The notes beneath the pieces were generated by a model. That model made no database searches and was not told the DNA's origin. It was given only the letters and a program-made list of their open reading frames with translations. Shown here piece after piece: positions 26,578-38,544 of a stretch of 64,000 bases of DNA (the first letter of the stretch is position 1; each line of letters begins with the position of its first letter). Both the position numbers and the translations under genes were made by a program. The stretch is taken from the NCBI RefSeq assembly GCF_034137685.1, contig NZ_CP139418.1:206001-270000 (forward strand), in the 5' to 3' direction. The DNA is from Streptococcus sp. S1 (GTDB lineage: Bacteria; Bacillota; Bacilli; Lactobacillales; Streptococcaceae).

Positions 26578-26606
26578 ATTCTACTGCCAATGACTTGAAT
26601 TGTCAA
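26578..26606 (-). promoter_or_regulatory. Promoter of the exopolysaccharide operon
   Basis: Minus-strand -35 TTGACA (26601-26606), 17-bp spacer and -10 TAGAAT (26578-26583). Near-consensus; predicted leader of about 55 nt before wecB. Confidence 0.78.
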
Positions 26607-26800
26607 ACCGATTTTGGGTTTTATAAAGAAATTACTAATAGTTAGTCATTTTATTATTTTGAAGTTTAGAATACATATCCATTTTATCACTAATTGTAAG
26701 CAAATAAGACATTGCTTTTTACGGGCTAATATTTTTGGTAAAAAAATAATTCAATAATTATACAATTATTTTTCAAATAATAAATTTTTATAATTTTTTC
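26607..26800. other. A/T-rich spacer between rpoC terminator and exopolysaccharide promoter
   Basis: No open reading frame, RNA gene or known repeat seen. The 26740-26800 part is almost only A and T with short inverted runs such as AATAATT/AATTATT. It probably marks one edge of an insertion into the conserved rpoC-comG backbone. Confidence 0.5.
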
Positions 26801-26829
26801 AAAAAAAAGCCGGAACTTGTAGTTCCGAC
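26801..26829 (-). terminator. Terminator of rpoBC
   Basis: Stem of 9 bp (26809-26817 with 26821-26829, one G-U pair on the transcript) and a TGT loop, followed on the minus strand by eight T. Confidence 0.9.
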
Positions 26830-26837
26830 TAATTTTC

Positions 26838-29800
26838 TTATTCTTCTACGACTTCAGCTGTTTGAACTTCATCAACTGTTCCATCTGTTAATGGCACTTC
26901 TTCGATAATTTCAACTTCATTAATCGCTTGTGGTTCCAAGTTACGGTAACGAGCCATACCTGTACCTGCAGGAATAATCTTACCAATGATAACATTTTCC
27001 TTAAGTCCAAGGAGATGGTCTTTCTTACCACGGATCGCTGCGTCTGTAAGAACACGAGTTGTTTCCTGGAAGGAAGCCGCAGACAAGAAACTGTTGGTTT
27101 CAAGTGAGGCTTTGGTAATTCCCATAAGGACTGGACGAGCAGTCGCAGGAACTCCACCAGAAATAAGGACATCCTTATTGGCATCTGTAAAGTCTGTAAT
27201 GTCCATCAGAGTACCCATGAGAAGGTCTGTATCTCCTGGATCCATGACACGTACTTTACGGATCATTTGACGCACCATTACCTCGATGTGTTTGTCGCCG
27301 ATTTCTACCCCTTGGCTACGGTATACTTTTTGTACTTCCGCAAGAAGGTAAGTTTCAACAGACAAGACATCACGAACGGCAAGGAGACGTTTTGGTTGGA
27401 TAGACCCTTCTGTAAGAGCCGCACCACGAGAGACTTGATCTCCCACTTCGACTTTCATGCGGGCAGTGTAAGGGACAACATATTCACCCTCACCAGTTGC
27501 TCCGCTAACAAAGACTTTCTTGGTCCGTGTAGAAGCATCTTCTTCGATCGCTGTGACTTCCCCTTTGACCTCAGTGATGACCGCTTCCCCTTTTGGATTG
27601 CGGGCTTCAAAGATTTCTTGGACACGAGGAAGACCTTGAGTGATATCGGTATTTGAGGCAACCCCACCCGTGTGGAAGGTACGCATGGTCAACTGTGTAC
27701 CAGGTTCCCCGATAGATTGGGCAGCGATAGTTCCGACTGCTTCACCTACTTCAACCGCATCACCCGTCGCCAAGTTGATACCATAACAGTGACGGCAGAC
27801 ACCATGGCGAGTGTTACATGTAAAGACAGAGCGGATAGTGACTTCTTCCACACCAGCATTGACAATTTCACGTGCTAGGTCTTCTGAAATCAAGGTATCT
27901 GGACCAACGATGACTTCACCTGTTTCAGGATGTTTAACAGATTTCTTGGTATAACGACCAGTCAAACGTTCTTCGAGTGGCTCGATCATTTCCTTACCAT
28001 CAGTAATGGCACGGATCACAAGTCCACGGTCTGTTCCACAGTCGTCTTCACGAATAATCACGTCTTGGGCCACGTCAACCAAACGACGAGTCAAGTAACC
28101 TGAGTCGGCTGTCTTCAAGGCCGTATCGGTCATCCCTTTACGGGCACCGTGAGTTGAGAAGAACATTTCGAGTACTGACAAACCTTCGCGGAAGTTTGAC
28201 AGGATTGGCAATTCCATGATCCGTCCGTTTGGAGCGGCCATCAAACCACGCATACCGGCAAGTTGCGAGAAGTTTGAAATGTTACCACGGGCTCCAGAGT
28301 CCATCATCATAACGATTGGGTTCTTCGGATCTTGGTTATCCACCAAGCGTTTTTCCAATTTTTCACGGGCTGCACGCCATTCAGCTGTAACGGCATTGTA
28401 GCGTTCGTCATCTGTGATCAAACCACGACGGAATTGTTTGGTGATTTGTTCCACACGTTTGTGAGATTCTTCAATGATTTCTGCCTTGTCTTCAACGACC
28501 GGAATATCGGCAATCCCCACTGTCAAACCAGCAAGGGTTGAATGATGGTAACCCAAGTCTTTCAAACGGTCCAAGAAAGCAGACGTTTCAGTTGTACGGA
28601 AGCGTTTGAAGATTTCTGCGATGATATTTCCAAGATTTTTCTTCTTGAATGGAACGTTTAATTCCAATTTCTCAATCGCTGCTTTGACATCTTGACCAGT
28701 CTCCAAGAAGTACTTAGCTGGAACGCCTTCAGTCAAGTTGGCATTATTTGGCTCTTGAAGGTATGGAAGTTCTGCAGGCATGATATCGTTAAAGAGGATC
28801 TTACCAACAGTTGTCAAGAGAATCTTGTGTTGTTGCGCTTCTGTCCATGGTTTGTTCAAGCTATCTGTCGCAATTCCGACACGTGTATGCAAGTGAACAT
28901 AGCCATTGCGAAGAGCCATCACCGCTTCATCACGGTCTTTAAAGACCATGCCTTCGCCTTCACGACCAGCTTCTTCCATAGTGAGGTAGTAGTTCCCCAA
29001 TACCATATCCTGAGATGGGGTAACGACCGGCTTCCCGTCTTTTGGATTCAAGATGTGCTCAGCAGCCAACATCAAGATGCGAGCTTCTGCTTGAGCTTCT
29101 TCTGAAAGCGGTACGTGGATGGCCATTTGGTCACCGTCAAAGTCGGCATTATAGGCTTCACAGACAAGTGGGTGCAAGCGAAGGGCTTTCCCGTCAATCA
29201 AGACAGGTTCAAAGGCTTGGATCCCTAAACGGTGAAGGGTCGGTGCGCGGTTCAAAAGAACTGGGTGTTCTTTGATCACTTCTTCTAGGATATCCCAGAT
29301 GCGTTCATCTCCACGTTCGACCAAGCGTTTTGCAGCTTTGACGTTTTGCACGATATCACGCGCAACGATTTCACGCATGACGAATGGTTTGAAGAGCTCG
29401 ATCGCCATTTCACGTGGCACACCACATTGGTACATCTTAAGAGTTGGACCAACGGCGATAACGGAACGTCCTGAGAAGTCAACCCGTTTACCGAGCAAGT
29501 TTTGACGGAAACGTCCTTGTTTCCCTTTGAGCATGTGGCTCAATGATTTCAATGGACGGCTACCTGGTCCTGTGATTGGACGACCACGACGACCGTTATC
29601 GATCAAAGCATCAACGGCTTCTTGGAGCATCCGTTTTTCGTTTTGCACGATGATACCAGGGGCATTCAACTCAAGCAAACGTGCCAAACGGTTGTTCCGG
29701 TTAATCACACGACGATAGAGGTCGTTCAAGTCAGAGGCAGCAAAACGGCCACCATCCAATTGGACCATCGGACGAAGATCTGGTGGAATAACCGGAAGGA

Positions 29801-30491
29801 TGTTGAGAACCATCCATTCTGGCTTGTTACCAGATTTGTAGAAGGCATCCAAGACATCCAAACGACGAACAGCCTTCACACGTTTTTGACCAGTTGCAGT
29901 CTTCAATTCTTCTTTCAAGAGAGCAATTTCAGCTTCCAAATCCACTTGTTTCAAGAGGTCTTGGATCGCTTCTGCACCCATCTTAGCCACAAAGGAACCT
30001 GGTCCGTATTCACGCAAGCGTTCACGGTATTCACGTTCTGTCATGATGGATTTGTGCTCAAGTGGTGTATCTTTTGGATCGATCACCACGTAAGCTGCGA
30101 AGTAAATAACTTCTTCAAGGGCACGAGGGCTCATATCCAAGGTCAATCCCATACGAGAAGGGATGCCTTTGAAGTACCAGATGTGTGATACAGGCGCTTT
30201 CAACTCGATGTGTCCCATACGTTCACGACGAACCTTGGCACGTGTTACTTCAACCCCACAGCGGTCACAAACGATCCCTTTGTAACGGATCCGTTTGTAT
30301 TTCCCACACGCACATTCCCAGTCTTTTGTAGGTCCAAAGATGACTTCATCAAAGAGACCTTCACGTTCTGGTTTCAATGTACGGTAGTTGATTGTTTCAG
30401 GTTTCTTGACCTCTCCATAAGACCATGAACGGACCTTGCTTGGAGAAGCTAGGGTGATTTGCATACTTTTAAAACGATTTACATCAACCAC
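26838..30491 (-). CDS. rpoC: RNA polymerase beta' subunit
   Basis: A 1217-residue beta' subunit. The N-terminal zinc site [23 protein letters not shown], the catalytic magnesium loop [16 protein letters not shown], and the later zinc cysteines (CGTD, then [13 protein letters not shown]) are present, as is [10 protein letters not shown] of the trigger loop. The start is GTG at 30491 after GGAAAGGTAAGAAATA. Together with beta it forms the catalytic core. It follows rpoB by 159 bp with a stem-loop in the gap and ends at a strong terminator. Confidence 0.98.
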   Translation of the reverse strand: MVDVNRFKSMQITLASPSKVRSWSYGEVKKPETINYRTLKPEREGLFDEVIFGPTKDWECACGKYKRIRYKGIVCDRCGVEVTRAKVRRERMGHIELKAPVSHIWYFKGIPSRMGLTLDMSPRALEEVIYFAAYVVIDPKDTPLEHKSIMTEREYRERLREYGPGSFVAKMGAEAIQDLLKQVDLEAEIALLKEELKTATGQKRVKAVRRLDVLDAFYKSGNKPEWMVLNILPVIPPDLRPMVQLDGGRFAASDLNDLYRRVINRNNRLARLLELNAPGIIVQNEKRMLQEAVDALIDNGRRGRPITGPGSRPLKSLSHMLKGKQGRFRQNLLGKRVDFSGRSVIAVGPTLKMYQCGVPREMAIELFKPFVMREIVARDIVQNVKAAKRLVERGDERIWDILEEVIKEHPVLLNRAPTLHRLGIQAFEPVLIDGKALRLHPLVCEAYNADFDGDQMAIHVPLSEEAQAEARILMLAAEHILNPKDGKPVVTPSQDMVLGNYYLTMEEAGREGEGMVFKDRDEAVMALRNGYVHLHTRVGIATDSLNKPWTEAQQHKILLTTVGKILFNDIMPAELPYLQEPNNANLTEGVPAKYFLETGQDVKAAIEKLELNVPFKKKNLGNIIAEIFKRFRTTETSAFLDRLKDLGYHHSTLAGLTVGIADIPVVEDKAEIIEESHKRVEQITKQFRRGLITDDERYNAVTAEWRAAREKLEKRLVDNQDPKNPIVMMMDSGARGNISNFSQLAGMRGLMAAPNGRIMELPILSNFREGLSVLEMFFSTHGARKGMTDTALKTADSGYLTRRLVDVAQDVIIREDDCGTDRGLVIRAITDGKEMIEPLEERLTGRYTKKSVKHPETGEVIVGPDTLISEDLAREIVNAGVEEVTIRSVFTCNTRHGVCRHCYGINLATGDAVEVGEAVGTIAAQSIGEPGTQLTMRTFHTGGVASNTDITQGLPRVQEIFEARNPKGEAVITEVKGEVTAIEEDASTRTKKVFVSGATGEGEYVVPYTARMKVEVGDQVSRGAALTEGSIQPKRLLAVRDVLSVETYLLAEVQKVYRSQGVEIGDKHIEVMVRQMIRKVRVMDPGDTDLLMGTLMDITDFTDANKDVLISGGVPATARPVLMGITKASLETNSFLSAASFQETTRVLTDAAIRGKKDHLLGLKENVIIGKIIPAGTGMARYRNLEPQAINEVEIIEEVPLTDGTVDEVQTAEVVEE

Positions 30492-30531
30492 TATTTCTTA
30501 CCTTTCCTTGTTTTCATACTTGTTTCATTTG

Positions 30532-30590
30532 GATACAGCTTAGGTGGGGGAAGAAAAGAAACTTTCTTTCCACCTCCTTGTGTCTGTATC
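30532..30590 (-). other. rpoB-rpoC intercistronic stem-loop
   Basis: Outer stem GATACAG/CTGTATC (30532-30538 and 30584-30590) and inner stem AGGTGG/CCACCT (30542-30547 and 30570-30575). No T run, so it is more likely an RNA processing or stability element than a terminator. Confidence 0.5.
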
Positions 30591-30650
30591 TTGTTATCGA
30601 ATCATCCTGTCAGAAGCATTCGTTTCTCACAGGACAATCATTTTTACTGA

Positions 30651-33600
30651 TTATTTTTCTGATTCTTCAGCATCAAAGGCTGCTTTTGCTTCCTTGGCTG
30701 CTTTTTCACGTGCTTTTTCAAGGTCATCCACATGAATCACATCATCGTCTTCCCCTTCATCAAGGTCACGAAGTTCCACTTCTTGATCATCTTCGTCCAA
30801 GACACGCATGTCAAGACCAAGTGATTGCAATTCTTTGACAAGAACGCGGAAGGATTCTGGTACACCTGGTTTTGGAATTGGTTTACCTTTGGTAATCGCT
30901 TCATAAGCTTTCAAACGTCCGTTGACATCATCTGACTTGTAGGTCAAGATTTCTTGAAGGACATTTGATGCACCATAAGCCTCAAGGGCCCACACTTCCA
31001 TTTCCCCGAAACGTTGTCCACCAAACTGAGCTTTCCCTCCGAGTGGTTGTTGGGTAACCATTGAGTATGGTCCGACTGAACGGGCATGGAGTTTATCATC
31101 AACCATGTGGTGAAGCTTGATCATGTACATGACACCGACAGAAACACGGTTGTCAAACGGCTCACCTGTACGTCCATCGTAAAGGATGGTCTTGGCATCG
31201 CTATCCATACCAGCTTCTTTCACAGTATCCCAGAGATCTTCTGAGCTTGCTCCATCAAAGACTGGTGTTGCGATGTGAATACCCAAGTTACGAGCTGCCA
31301 TACCAAGGTGAAGTTCCATAACCTGACCGATATTCATACGAGATGGCACCCCAAGAGGGTTCAACATGATATCAACCGGTGTACCATCTGGAAGGTAAGG
31401 CATATCTTCAACTGGAACAATACGAGACACAACCCCTTTGTTTCCGTGACGACCAGCCATCTTATCTCCGACGCGGATCTTGCGTTTTTGTGCGATGTAA
31501 ACACGAACCAACATGTTGACACCCGATTGCAATTCATCTCCGTTTGCACGGGTAAAGATCTTAACGTCGCGAACGACCCCATCTCCACCGTGAGGTACAC
31601 GGAGTGATGTATCACGCACTTCACGAGATTTATCTCCAAAGATCGCGTGAAGGAGACGTTCTTCAGCAGAAAGGTCTTTTTCACCCTTCGGTGTGACCTT
31701 ACCGACAAGGATATCGCCTTCTTTTACTTCCGCACCAATACGGATAATACCTGTTTCATCCAAGTCACGAAGAGCATCTTCCCCAACGTTTGGAATTTCA
31801 CGAGTAATTTCTTCAGGGCCTAACTTGGTATCGCGTGTTTCTGATTCGAATTCTTCCAAATGAACAGATGTGTAGACATCGTCTTTCACCAAGCGTTCGC
31901 TCATGATAACGGCATCCTCGAAGTTGTACCCTTCCCATGTCATGTAGGCAACGATTGGGTTTTGTCCAAGCGCCATTTCACCTTTTTCCATAGAAGGGCC
32001 ATCAGCGATAAAATCACCTTTTTCAACGACATCGCCAACTTTTACAAGAGTACGTTGGTTATAGGCCGTACCTGAGTTTGAACGACGGAATTTTTGGATA
32101 TGGTAAACATCAAGAGATCCATCTTCCCGACGAACTTCTACCTTGTCCGCATCTGCATAAGTAACTTTACCATCGTATTGAGCGATAACAGCCGCTCCAG
32201 AGTCATGTGCTGCTTGGTATTCCATACCAGTACCCACATAAGGGGCTTTGGGATCAATCAATGGCACAGCCTGACGTTGCATGTTGGCACCCATGAGGGC
32301 ACGGTTTGAGTCATCATTTTCCAAGAAAGGAATACATGCAGTCGCAACGGCAACTACCTGTTTTGGAGAAACATCCATATAATCAACACTTGATGCTGGA
32401 TATTCTTGGTTAACCCCTTGGTGGCGTCCCATGACAACTTTTTCTGCGAAAGTTCCATCGGCGTTTAATTTTGAGTTAGCTTGCGCAACTGTGTATTCAT
32501 CTTCTTCATCAGCTGTCAACCAAACGATTTCGTTAGTTACTTTACCAGTTGCACGGTCTACCTTACGGTATGGTGTTTGAATGAAGCCATATTTGTTCAA
32601 ATGTCCATATGAAGACAAGTTGTTGATCAAACCGATGTTTGGTCCTTCAGGTGTTTCGATTGGACACATACGACCATAGTGGGTATAGTGCACGTCGCGC
32701 ACTTCATATCCGGCACGGTCACGTGTCAAACCACCAGGCCCTAAGGCAGACAAACGACGTTTGTGTGACAACTCAGAAAGTGGGTTGTGTTGGTCCATGA
32801 ACTGTGACAATTGGGAAGATCCAAAGAATTCTTTAATCGCTGCAGTTACTGGACGAATGTTGATGATTTGTTGTGGTGTCAAGGCATCATTATCTTGTAC
32901 AGACATCCGTTCGCGAACGTTTCGCTCCATCCGTGAAAGTCCAAGACGCACTTGGTTGGCAAGCAATTCACCAACAGCACGAATCCGACGGTTTCCAAGG
33001 TGGTCGATATCATCTACACGGCCAAGACCTTCTGCAAGGTTCAAGAAATAGCTCATCTCTGCCAAGATATCAGCAGGTGTGATGATGCGCACTTTGTCAG
33101 ATGGGTTAGCATTTCCGATGATGGTGACAACGCGGTCTGGATCTGTCGGAGCGACAACTTTGAATTTTTGCAATTCTACTGGCTCTGTCAAAACAGCAGC
33201 ATCATTTGGAATGTAGGTGATTTTGTTCAAACCGTTATCCAATTGTTCTGAGATGCTGTCAATCACATCGCGCGTCATCACTGTGCCAGCTTCTACAAGA
33301 ATTTCCCCTGTTTCAGCATCCACCAATGGTTCTGCGATTGTTTGATTCAACAAGCGGTTCTTGATATTGAGTTTCTTGTTGATCTTGTAGCGACCAACTG
33401 GTGCCAAATCATAACGACGTGGATCAAAGAAACGGGCTACCAACAAGCTACGTGAGCTTTCCGCTGTTTTTGGTTCACCTGGACGAAGACGCTCGTAGAT
33501 TTCTTTGAGGGCTTCATCTGTCCGTGAGTCCATTGGGTTTTTGTGGATATCTTTTTCGATGGTATTGCGAACCAATTCGCTGTCCCCAAAGATATCAATG

Positions 33601-34220
33601 ATTTCATCATCTCCTGAAAATCCAAGAGCACGCACAAGCGTTGTAAATGGAATTTTACGTGTGCGGTCGATGCGGGTGTAGGCAATGTCTTTTGAGTCGG
33701 TTTCAAGTTCTAACCAAGCCCCACGGTTAGGGATAACAGTTGATCCATAACCAACCTTACCATTCTTGTCCACCTTATCATTGAAGTAGACACCTGGTGA
33801 ACGGACCAACTGAGAAACGATAATCCGTTCTCCACCATTGATGATGAAGGTTCCCATTTCAGTCATGATTGGGAAATCACCAAAGAAAACTTCTTGGGTC
33901 TTGATTTCACCTGTTTCTTTGTTAACCAAACGGAAGGTCACAAAGATTGGTGCTGAGTAGCTGGCATCGTGGATGCGCGCTTCTTCAAGCGAATACTTGG
34001 GTTCGCGGATTTCATAACCCACAAATTCCAATTCCATTGTATCCGTGAAGTTTGAGATCGGAAGCACATCTTCAAAGACTTCCTTCAAGCCATGATTCAA
34101 GAAATCTTTGAATGAATCTGTCTGGATTTCAATCAAGTTTGGTAAATCAAGAACCTCTTTGATTCTTGAAAAACTACGACGGGTCCGATGTTTCCCGTAT
34201 TGAACGTCATGTCCTGCCAA
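30651..34220 (-). CDS. rpoB: RNA polymerase beta subunit
   Basis: A 1189-residue beta subunit starting [20 protein letters not shown]. The rifampicin-binding cluster reads [20 protein letters not shown] and continues [10 protein letters not shown]; the Asp, His and Ser positions most often changed in resistant strains have the susceptible residues. The C-terminus is long and acidic, as in other streptococci. Expressed with rpoC from a consensus promoter about 290 nt upstream, through a structured leader. Confidence 0.98.
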   Translation of the reverse strand: MAGHDVQYGKHRTRRSFSRIKEVLDLPNLIEIQTDSFKDFLNHGLKEVFEDVLPISNFTDTMELEFVGYEIREPKYSLEEARIHDASYSAPIFVTFRLVNKETGEIKTQEVFFGDFPIMTEMGTFIINGGERIIVSQLVRSPGVYFNDKVDKNGKVGYGSTVIPNRGAWLELETDSKDIAYTRIDRTRKIPFTTLVRALGFSGDDEIIDIFGDSELVRNTIEKDIHKNPMDSRTDEALKEIYERLRPGEPKTAESSRSLLVARFFDPRRYDLAPVGRYKINKKLNIKNRLLNQTIAEPLVDAETGEILVEAGTVMTRDVIDSISEQLDNGLNKITYIPNDAAVLTEPVELQKFKVVAPTDPDRVVTIIGNANPSDKVRIITPADILAEMSYFLNLAEGLGRVDDIDHLGNRRIRAVGELLANQVRLGLSRMERNVRERMSVQDNDALTPQQIINIRPVTAAIKEFFGSSQLSQFMDQHNPLSELSHKRRLSALGPGGLTRDRAGYEVRDVHYTHYGRMCPIETPEGPNIGLINNLSSYGHLNKYGFIQTPYRKVDRATGKVTNEIVWLTADEEDEYTVAQANSKLNADGTFAEKVVMGRHQGVNQEYPASSVDYMDVSPKQVVAVATACIPFLENDDSNRALMGANMQRQAVPLIDPKAPYVGTGMEYQAAHDSGAAVIAQYDGKVTYADADKVEVRREDGSLDVYHIQKFRRSNSGTAYNQRTLVKVGDVVEKGDFIADGPSMEKGEMALGQNPIVAYMTWEGYNFEDAVIMSERLVKDDVYTSVHLEEFESETRDTKLGPEEITREIPNVGEDALRDLDETGIIRIGAEVKEGDILVGKVTPKGEKDLSAEERLLHAIFGDKSREVRDTSLRVPHGGDGVVRDVKIFTRANGDELQSGVNMLVRVYIAQKRKIRVGDKMAGRHGNKGVVSRIVPVEDMPYLPDGTPVDIMLNPLGVPSRMNIGQVMELHLGMAARNLGIHIATPVFDGASSEDLWDTVKEAGMDSDAKTILYDGRTGEPFDNRVSVGVMYMIKLHHMVDDKLHARSVGPYSMVTQQPLGGKAQFGGQRFGEMEVWALEAYGASNVLQEILTYKSDDVNGRLKAYEAITKGKPIPKPGVPESFRVLVKELQSLGLDMRVLDEDDQEVELRDLDEGEDDDVIHVDDLEKAREKAAKEAKAAFDAEESEK

Positions 34221-34246
34221 AGTTTTTAGCTCCTTTTTCCATACTA

Positions 34247-34281
34247 GGATAGCTTGGTAGCATCACTCCTACCACCTATCC
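34247..34281 (-). other. Hairpin just upstream of rpoB
   Basis: Stacked stems GGATAG/CTATCC (34247-34252 and 34276-34281) and TGGTAG/CTACCA (34255-34260 and 34269-34274), 27 bp before the ATG. No T run. Possible translational control element of the rpoB leader. Confidence 0.4.
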
Positions 34282-34410
34282 GGTTTTAACTACAATTGTG
34301 TGATTTGCATCACGTGAAGAGTTGTCTCTTCATCTCATTCGTCGCTTTTTGCAATTTTTAGAAAAATTAAATTTGTGTAACAAACTACAAGTTTCTTAAA
34401 AAATAGGCAC

Positions 34411-34455
34411 AAAAAGAGCAGCTAAATCGACTTATTCAAGTAAGATTTAACTGCT
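34411..34455 (-). terminator. Terminator-like hairpin inside the rpoB leader
   Basis: A 12-bp stem (34417-34428 with 34444-34455, one wobble) and a 15-nt loop, followed on the minus strand by TTTTT. It lies about 50-90 nt after the predicted rpoB transcript start, so it is either an attenuator or the end of a short leader RNA. The remaining leader (34282-34410) shows nothing else recognisable. Confidence 0.6.
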
Positions 34456-34512
34456 GTAAGCTCTTATTTGGACAATATTTCAAATAAAGCACACGACAAA
34501 TTAGTTGTCACT

Positions 34513-34541
34513 ATTATACCGTTTTTTCCTTCAAAAATCAA
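34513..34541 (-). promoter_or_regulatory. rpoBC promoter
   Basis: Minus-strand -35 TTGATT (34536-34541), 17-bp spacer and -10 TATAAT (34513-34518). It lies 31 bp after the preceding rightward limit of the pbp1b stop at 34572. Confidence 0.8.
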
Positions 34542-34571
34542 GACTTTCACTAGGTTTTCTACGAGATAAGA

Positions 34572-37043
34572 CTAGCGCCGATTGTCACGATTTGAGCTGT
34601 TTCGATTTGAGCTGTTTCGATTTGAGCTATTGTTTGATGAACTATTTGTTGTTGAATTGTTCTTATTATTCGACTGATTCCCACTGGTATTGCCCAGCAT
34701 CGCCGCCCAAGCACTTTGATAATCGCTATCCGATCCTCCGATTGCAAAACGATATTGAGTAGTTGGAGCTCCGTTTTTAGCCCAAAGGCTCGTCACCATT
34801 TGACCGCTCACATCGATATCCCGGCCATTGACATTGACGCGACCTGGTCTTTCACCAGTCGCTTTGAGCACTTCAGAACGGATCACACTCTTATCGAGAG
34901 TGAATTTATCCTGAATCCCAAAGAGACTTGGATCTGCTTGGTAGATAGCATTCGCCAACTGCGCCATGTATTGAGCATTGTTGTTGTAGCCGGTCAAGGT
35001 CTGCATGGAAGCATTGTTGTCATGGCCGATCCAACCTCCTAAAGAAACACTTGGTGTGGATAACATCAACCACATATCCCCATTTGAGTTGGTCGTACCG
35101 GTTTTTCCAATCCAGTCAGCACCCGCCAGTGTTGGATTGATTTGGCTAATCCGTGACTTAAAGGTCGTTGTAGCACCAGACGTAATAACCCCTCGCAAGA
35201 GATCCTGCATAATCGTTGCCGTTGCTGGAGAGTAGACACGAACAGGATCTGCCTCGTGCTTGTAAACCACATCTCCATCTCGATCAATAATTTGCTCTAC
35301 CATGTAGCGTTTGAGGTAGTCCCCATTGTTAGCAATGGTTTGGAAACCATTGGTATGTTGGGCAACGGTGACCTCAATTCCTCCGCCCATCGGCAGACTC
35401 TCAATGCCATATTCAGGAATATCATACCCCATTTTCTTCATGTAGGATGGAACATCCACACCCTTTTCGCGAAGAGTTCGGTAAGTCCAGTAAGCTGGAA
35501 TATTCCACGAGGTATTGAGGGCCTCACGGAGATCCATCATCGCTGTCCCTCGGCTATCCACGTGCATGATTGGCTCACCACTTGAGAAATTAGTTGGGTA
35601 GTTAGAAAGGATGCTATTGCTTCCCATCAAGCCTTGGTCGATCGCAATCCCATAAGCCAACAGTGGCTTAATAGTAGATCCTGGTGAACGCTCTGTATCA
35701 AAGGCATGGTTGTTTTGGTTACCATCAAAATTACGTCCGCCGATAAAGCCTAAAACGGCACCTGTTCGGTTGTCCATAAGGACATTCCCAACTTCTACAA
35801 GTCCCGTTCCATCATCCAAGACGCTTCCAAAATTCGCTACTGCGGCCTGCATCGCATTGTGAACCGGTTTGTTTATAGTGGTTTGGATGGTGTAGCCACC
35901 TTCGCGCAACTCACTCTCAGCTAATTCTTGATAAGCCTTGACGGTTTCATTGTTTTTTAGGTCTTGCTTGGTTACATTGTCTCGCTTGATCAAGTAGTCA
36001 TACATGGCCTCTTTAGCTTCTGCCATGGCTTGGAAGTAGAGGTAGTCATGCGGTGTTTTCTCGATACCATCTGGATCGATGAAGTCTTTGGTTAAGTCGT
36101 ACTTAGCATAGGTTTCATAGTCTTTTTCCGACAAGACTCCCGTCCGGTACATGTTGAACAAGACATCTTTAGCACGCGCCAAACCTAACTCTAGGTTTTC
36201 CTTGCTCTTTAGGCTACCATCAGCAGCATAAGGGGAGTAGACAATCGGACTTTGTGGCAAGCCAGCGATAAAGGCCGCTTGTGGAACGGACAAGTCTTTC
36301 GCAGAGACGCCAAAAATCCCCTGAGCTGCGGCTTCCACACCTGCAATATTTTGTCCCCGATTGTTTCGTCCAAAAGGCGAGACGTTTAAGTAGGTAGTTA
36401 GGATTTCATTTTTATCCATCCCCCGCTCTAAAGCCAAGGCATCGACAATCTCTGTCGCCTTACGAGTAAAGGTTGGAGCATCTCCCACGACTTGCTGTTT
36501 GATCAACTGCTGGGTCAGGGTTGATCCCCCACTAGAGGAACCCACACCGGCTACAGATCCAAGCGTCGCCCGAAGAACAGCCTTGGGCACAACCCCCTTG
36601 TGGCTTTCAAAATTCTCATCCTCAGTAGCGATCACAGCCTTTTTGACATTATCAGAAATGGCATCTCCAGCTACCGGCGTGCGGATCAGATCACTGTCTA
36701 CTTCTGCAATCAAGCTCTTATCGGAATAGGTTAGTTTTGAAACACTACTGACATTGCGAACCTGCTGGACCAATTCTTCTGTCTTTGGAACCTTGACATT
36801 ACTAAAGAGGCTCGCTGCATAACCAATCCCGATCCCTGCGCCAAATAAAAAGAGGCACACGAACAGGGCGATCATCACATCCCACAAGAGTTTGAGGGTC
36901 CTCAAAAAGGTCGCAAAAACATCACCGACAGACCAGTTACTTTCCTCATTTTTTTCCTTATTCGGAGTTTCTGTATACATATTTTCAAAGAATTTTTGAA
37001 CCTTCTTCCAAAATTCTTGCAACTTCTCTTTTAATTGATTCAC
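34572..37043 (-). CDS. pbp1b: Class A penicillin-binding protein 1b
   Basis: An 823-residue bifunctional peptidoglycan synthase. A cytoplasmic N-terminus and one membrane helix (about 55-80) precede the GT51 glycosyltransferase ([13 protein letters not shown], then [12 protein letters not shown]) and the transpeptidase domain (SPGSTIKP with the active Ser and Lys, then GKTGTTN). The GTG at 37043 after AAGGAG matches the pneumococcal length; a longer frame to 37097 lacks a ribosome site. The last 40 residues are a low-complexity Asn/Ser/Arg tail encoded by tandem repeats. Divergent from tyrS. Confidence 0.94.
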   Translation of the reverse strand: MNQLKEKLQEFWKKVQKFFENMYTETPNKEKNEESNWSVGDVFATFLRTLKLLWDVMIALFVCLFLFGAGIGIGYAASLFSNVKVPKTEELVQQVRNVSSVSKLTYSDKSLIAEVDSDLIRTPVAGDAISDNVKKAVIATEDENFESHKGVVPKAVLRATLGSVAGVGSSSGGSTLTQQLIKQQVVGDAPTFTRKATEIVDALALERGMDKNEILTTYLNVSPFGRNNRGQNIAGVEAAAQGIFGVSAKDLSVPQAAFIAGLPQSPIVYSPYAADGSLKSKENLELGLARAKDVLFNMYRTGVLSEKDYETYAKYDLTKDFIDPDGIEKTPHDYLYFQAMAEAKEAMYDYLIKRDNVTKQDLKNNETVKAYQELAESELREGGYTIQTTINKPVHNAMQAAVANFGSVLDDGTGLVEVGNVLMDNRTGAVLGFIGGRNFDGNQNNHAFDTERSPGSTIKPLLAYGIAIDQGLMGSNSILSNYPTNFSSGEPIMHVDSRGTAMMDLREALNTSWNIPAYWTYRTLREKGVDVPSYMKKMGYDIPEYGIESLPMGGGIEVTVAQHTNGFQTIANNGDYLKRYMVEQIIDRDGDVVYKHEADPVRVYSPATATIMQDLLRGVITSGATTTFKSRISQINPTLAGADWIGKTGTTNSNGDMWLMLSTPSVSLGGWIGHDNNASMQTLTGYNNNAQYMAQLANAIYQADPSLFGIQDKFTLDKSVIRSEVLKATGERPGRVNVNGRDIDVSGQMVTSLWAKNGAPTTQYRFAIGGSDSDYQSAWAAMLGNTSGNQSNNKNNSTTNSSSNNSSNRNSSNRNSSNRDNRR
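34588..34632. repeat. 15-bp tandem repeat in the pbp1b 3' end
   Basis: Three near-identical units CGATTTGAGCTGTTT encode a repeating five-residue motif SSNRN. Copy number may vary between strains by slippage without shifting the frame. Confidence 0.85.
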
Positions 37044-37067
37044 TGATTCTTTCTCCTTGTTCCCTAT

Positions 37068-37097
37068 ATTATAGCAGATTAGGCACTTTATTTTCAA
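37068..37097 (-). promoter_or_regulatory. pbp1b promoter
   Basis: Minus-strand -35 TTGAAA (37092-37097), 18-bp spacer, -10 TATAAT (37068-37073). Confidence 0.68.
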
Positions 37098-37161
37098 TTA
37101 CAATATCATAAAAATTGTCGCTCATTCTTCTTGGGTAAGGACAAGAAAATGATGGAAAGCA

Positions 37162-37189
37162 TTGCCATTTCCGTGGTTTATGGTAGAAT
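37162..37189 (+). promoter_or_regulatory. tyrS promoter
   Basis: -35 TTGCCA (37162-37167), 16-bp spacer, extended -10 TGGTAGAAT (TAGAAT 37184-37189). The leader of about 30 nt leaves no room for a T-box. Confidence 0.7.
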
Positions 37190-37225
37190 AGAGAAATGAA
37201 TAATCTTATAAAGGAGAAAAGACAT

Positions 37226-38482
37226 ATGCACATTTTTGATGAGCTAAAAGAGCGTGGTTTGGTATTTCAAACGACGGATGAAGAAGCCTTACGCAAAGCA
37301 CTGGAAGAAGGTCAGGTTTCTTATTATACTGGTTATGATCCAACTGCTGACAGCCTTCATCTTGGTCACTTGGTTGCCATCTTGACGAGTCGTCGTCTTC
37401 AACTAGCAGGCCACAAACCTTATGCGCTCGTTGGCGGTGCGACTGGTCTCATTGGTGATCCGTCCTTCAAAGATGCTGAACGTAGTCTCCAAACAAAAGA
37501 AACTGTACAAGAATGGGTTCGCTCCATTCAAGGGCAATTGTCTCGTTTCCTCAATTTTGAAAATGGTGACAATAAAGCCGAAATGGTCAACAACTACGAT
37601 TGGTTCGGAAGCATTAGCTTTATTGACTTCCTTCGTGATGTCGGAAAATACTTTACGGTCAATGCTATGATGAGTAAAGAATCTGTTAAAAAACGGATTG
37701 AGACAGGGATTTCTTACACAGAGTTTGCCTACCAAATTATGCAAGGCTATGACTTCTACGTCCTCAATCAAGAACACAATGTAACCCTTCAAATCGGTGG
37801 ATCTGACCAATGGGGAAACATGACAGCCGGTACTGAGTTGATGCGTCGTAAAGCAGATAAAACCGGTCATGTTATGACTGTGCCTTTGATCACAGATGCA
37901 ACTGGTAAGAAATTTGGTAAATCAGAAGGCAATGCGGTTTGGCTCAATGCAGACAAAACATCTCCATACGAAATGTACCAATTCTGGATGAATGTGATGG
38001 ATGCAGATGCTGTGCGCTTCTTGAAGATCTTCACATTCTTGTCACTTGATGAGATTGAAGAGATCCGTAAACAGTTTGAAGCTGCTCCTCATGAACGCTT
38101 GGCTCAAAAGATCTTGGCGCGTGAAGTGGTCACCCTTGTCCACGGTGAAGAAGCCTACAAGGAAGCCCTCAACATCACAGAACAACTCTTTGCAGGAAAC
38201 ATCAAAAACCTTTCTGTCAAAGAACTCAAACAAGGCCTTCGTGGTGTGCCAAACTACCAGGTCCAAGCAGAAGACAACCTCAACATTGTTGAACTCTTGG
38301 TCACAGCTGGGGTGGTAAATTCTAAACGCCAAGCCCGCGAAGATGTTCAGAACGGAGCTATCTACGTCAACGGCGAACGCATCCAAGACCTTGACTATGT
38401 CTTAAGCGATAGCGATAAATTAGAAAATGAATTGACCGTTATCCGTCGCGGTAAGAAAAAATACTTTGTTTTGACATATTAA
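37226..38482 (+). CDS. tyrS: Tyrosyl-tRNA synthetase
   Basis: A 418-residue class I aminoacyl-tRNA synthetase. The HIGH-type motif is HLGH in [16 protein letters not shown] (about 34-49), the KMSKS-type motif KFGKSEG is near 230, and an S4 RNA-binding domain closes the protein ([18 protein letters not shown]). The ATG at 37226 follows AAAGGAG; an upstream in-frame ATG at 37196 falls at the predicted transcript start and is less likely. Monocistronic, divergent from pbp1b. Confidence 0.96.
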   Translation: MHIFDELKERGLVFQTTDEEALRKALEEGQVSYYTGYDPTADSLHLGHLVAILTSRRLQLAGHKPYALVGGATGLIGDPSFKDAERSLQTKETVQEWVRSIQGQLSRFLNFENGDNKAEMVNNYDWFGSISFIDFLRDVGKYFTVNAMMSKESVKKRIETGISYTEFAYQIMQGYDFYVLNQEHNVTLQIGGSDQWGNMTAGTELMRRKADKTGHVMTVPLITDATGKKFGKSEGNAVWLNADKTSPYEMYQFWMNVMDADAVRFLKIFTFLSLDEIEEIRKQFEAAPHERLAQKILAREVVTLVHGEEAYKEALNITEQLFAGNIKNLSVKELKQGLRGVPNYQVQAEDNLNIVELLVTAGVVNSKRQAREDVQNGAIYVNGERIQDLDYVLSDSDKLENELTVIRRGKKKYFVLTY

Positions 38483-38490
38483 GAAAGTAA

Positions 38491-38521
38491 AACCACGAAG
38501 TTTGGTATGAACTTCGTGGTT
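38491..38521. terminator. Bidirectional terminator after tyrS
   Basis: A perfect 12-bp stem AACCACGAAGTT/AACTTCGTGGTT with A and T runs on the outer sides, serving tyrS and the convergent DUF3021 gene. Confidence 0.9.
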
Positions 38522-38544
38522 TTCTTATACACTTTTTTCTGGGA

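Noticed and set aside
29622..30188. 188-codon open frame opposite rpoC
   Set aside because: It is antisense to a highly conserved gene, has no ribosome site and gives no recognisable domain; a shadow of rpoC codon use.
37190..37225. T-box riboswitch before tyrS
   Set aside because: The promoter ends at 37189 and the ATG is at 37226, leaving about 30 nt, far too short for a T-box.
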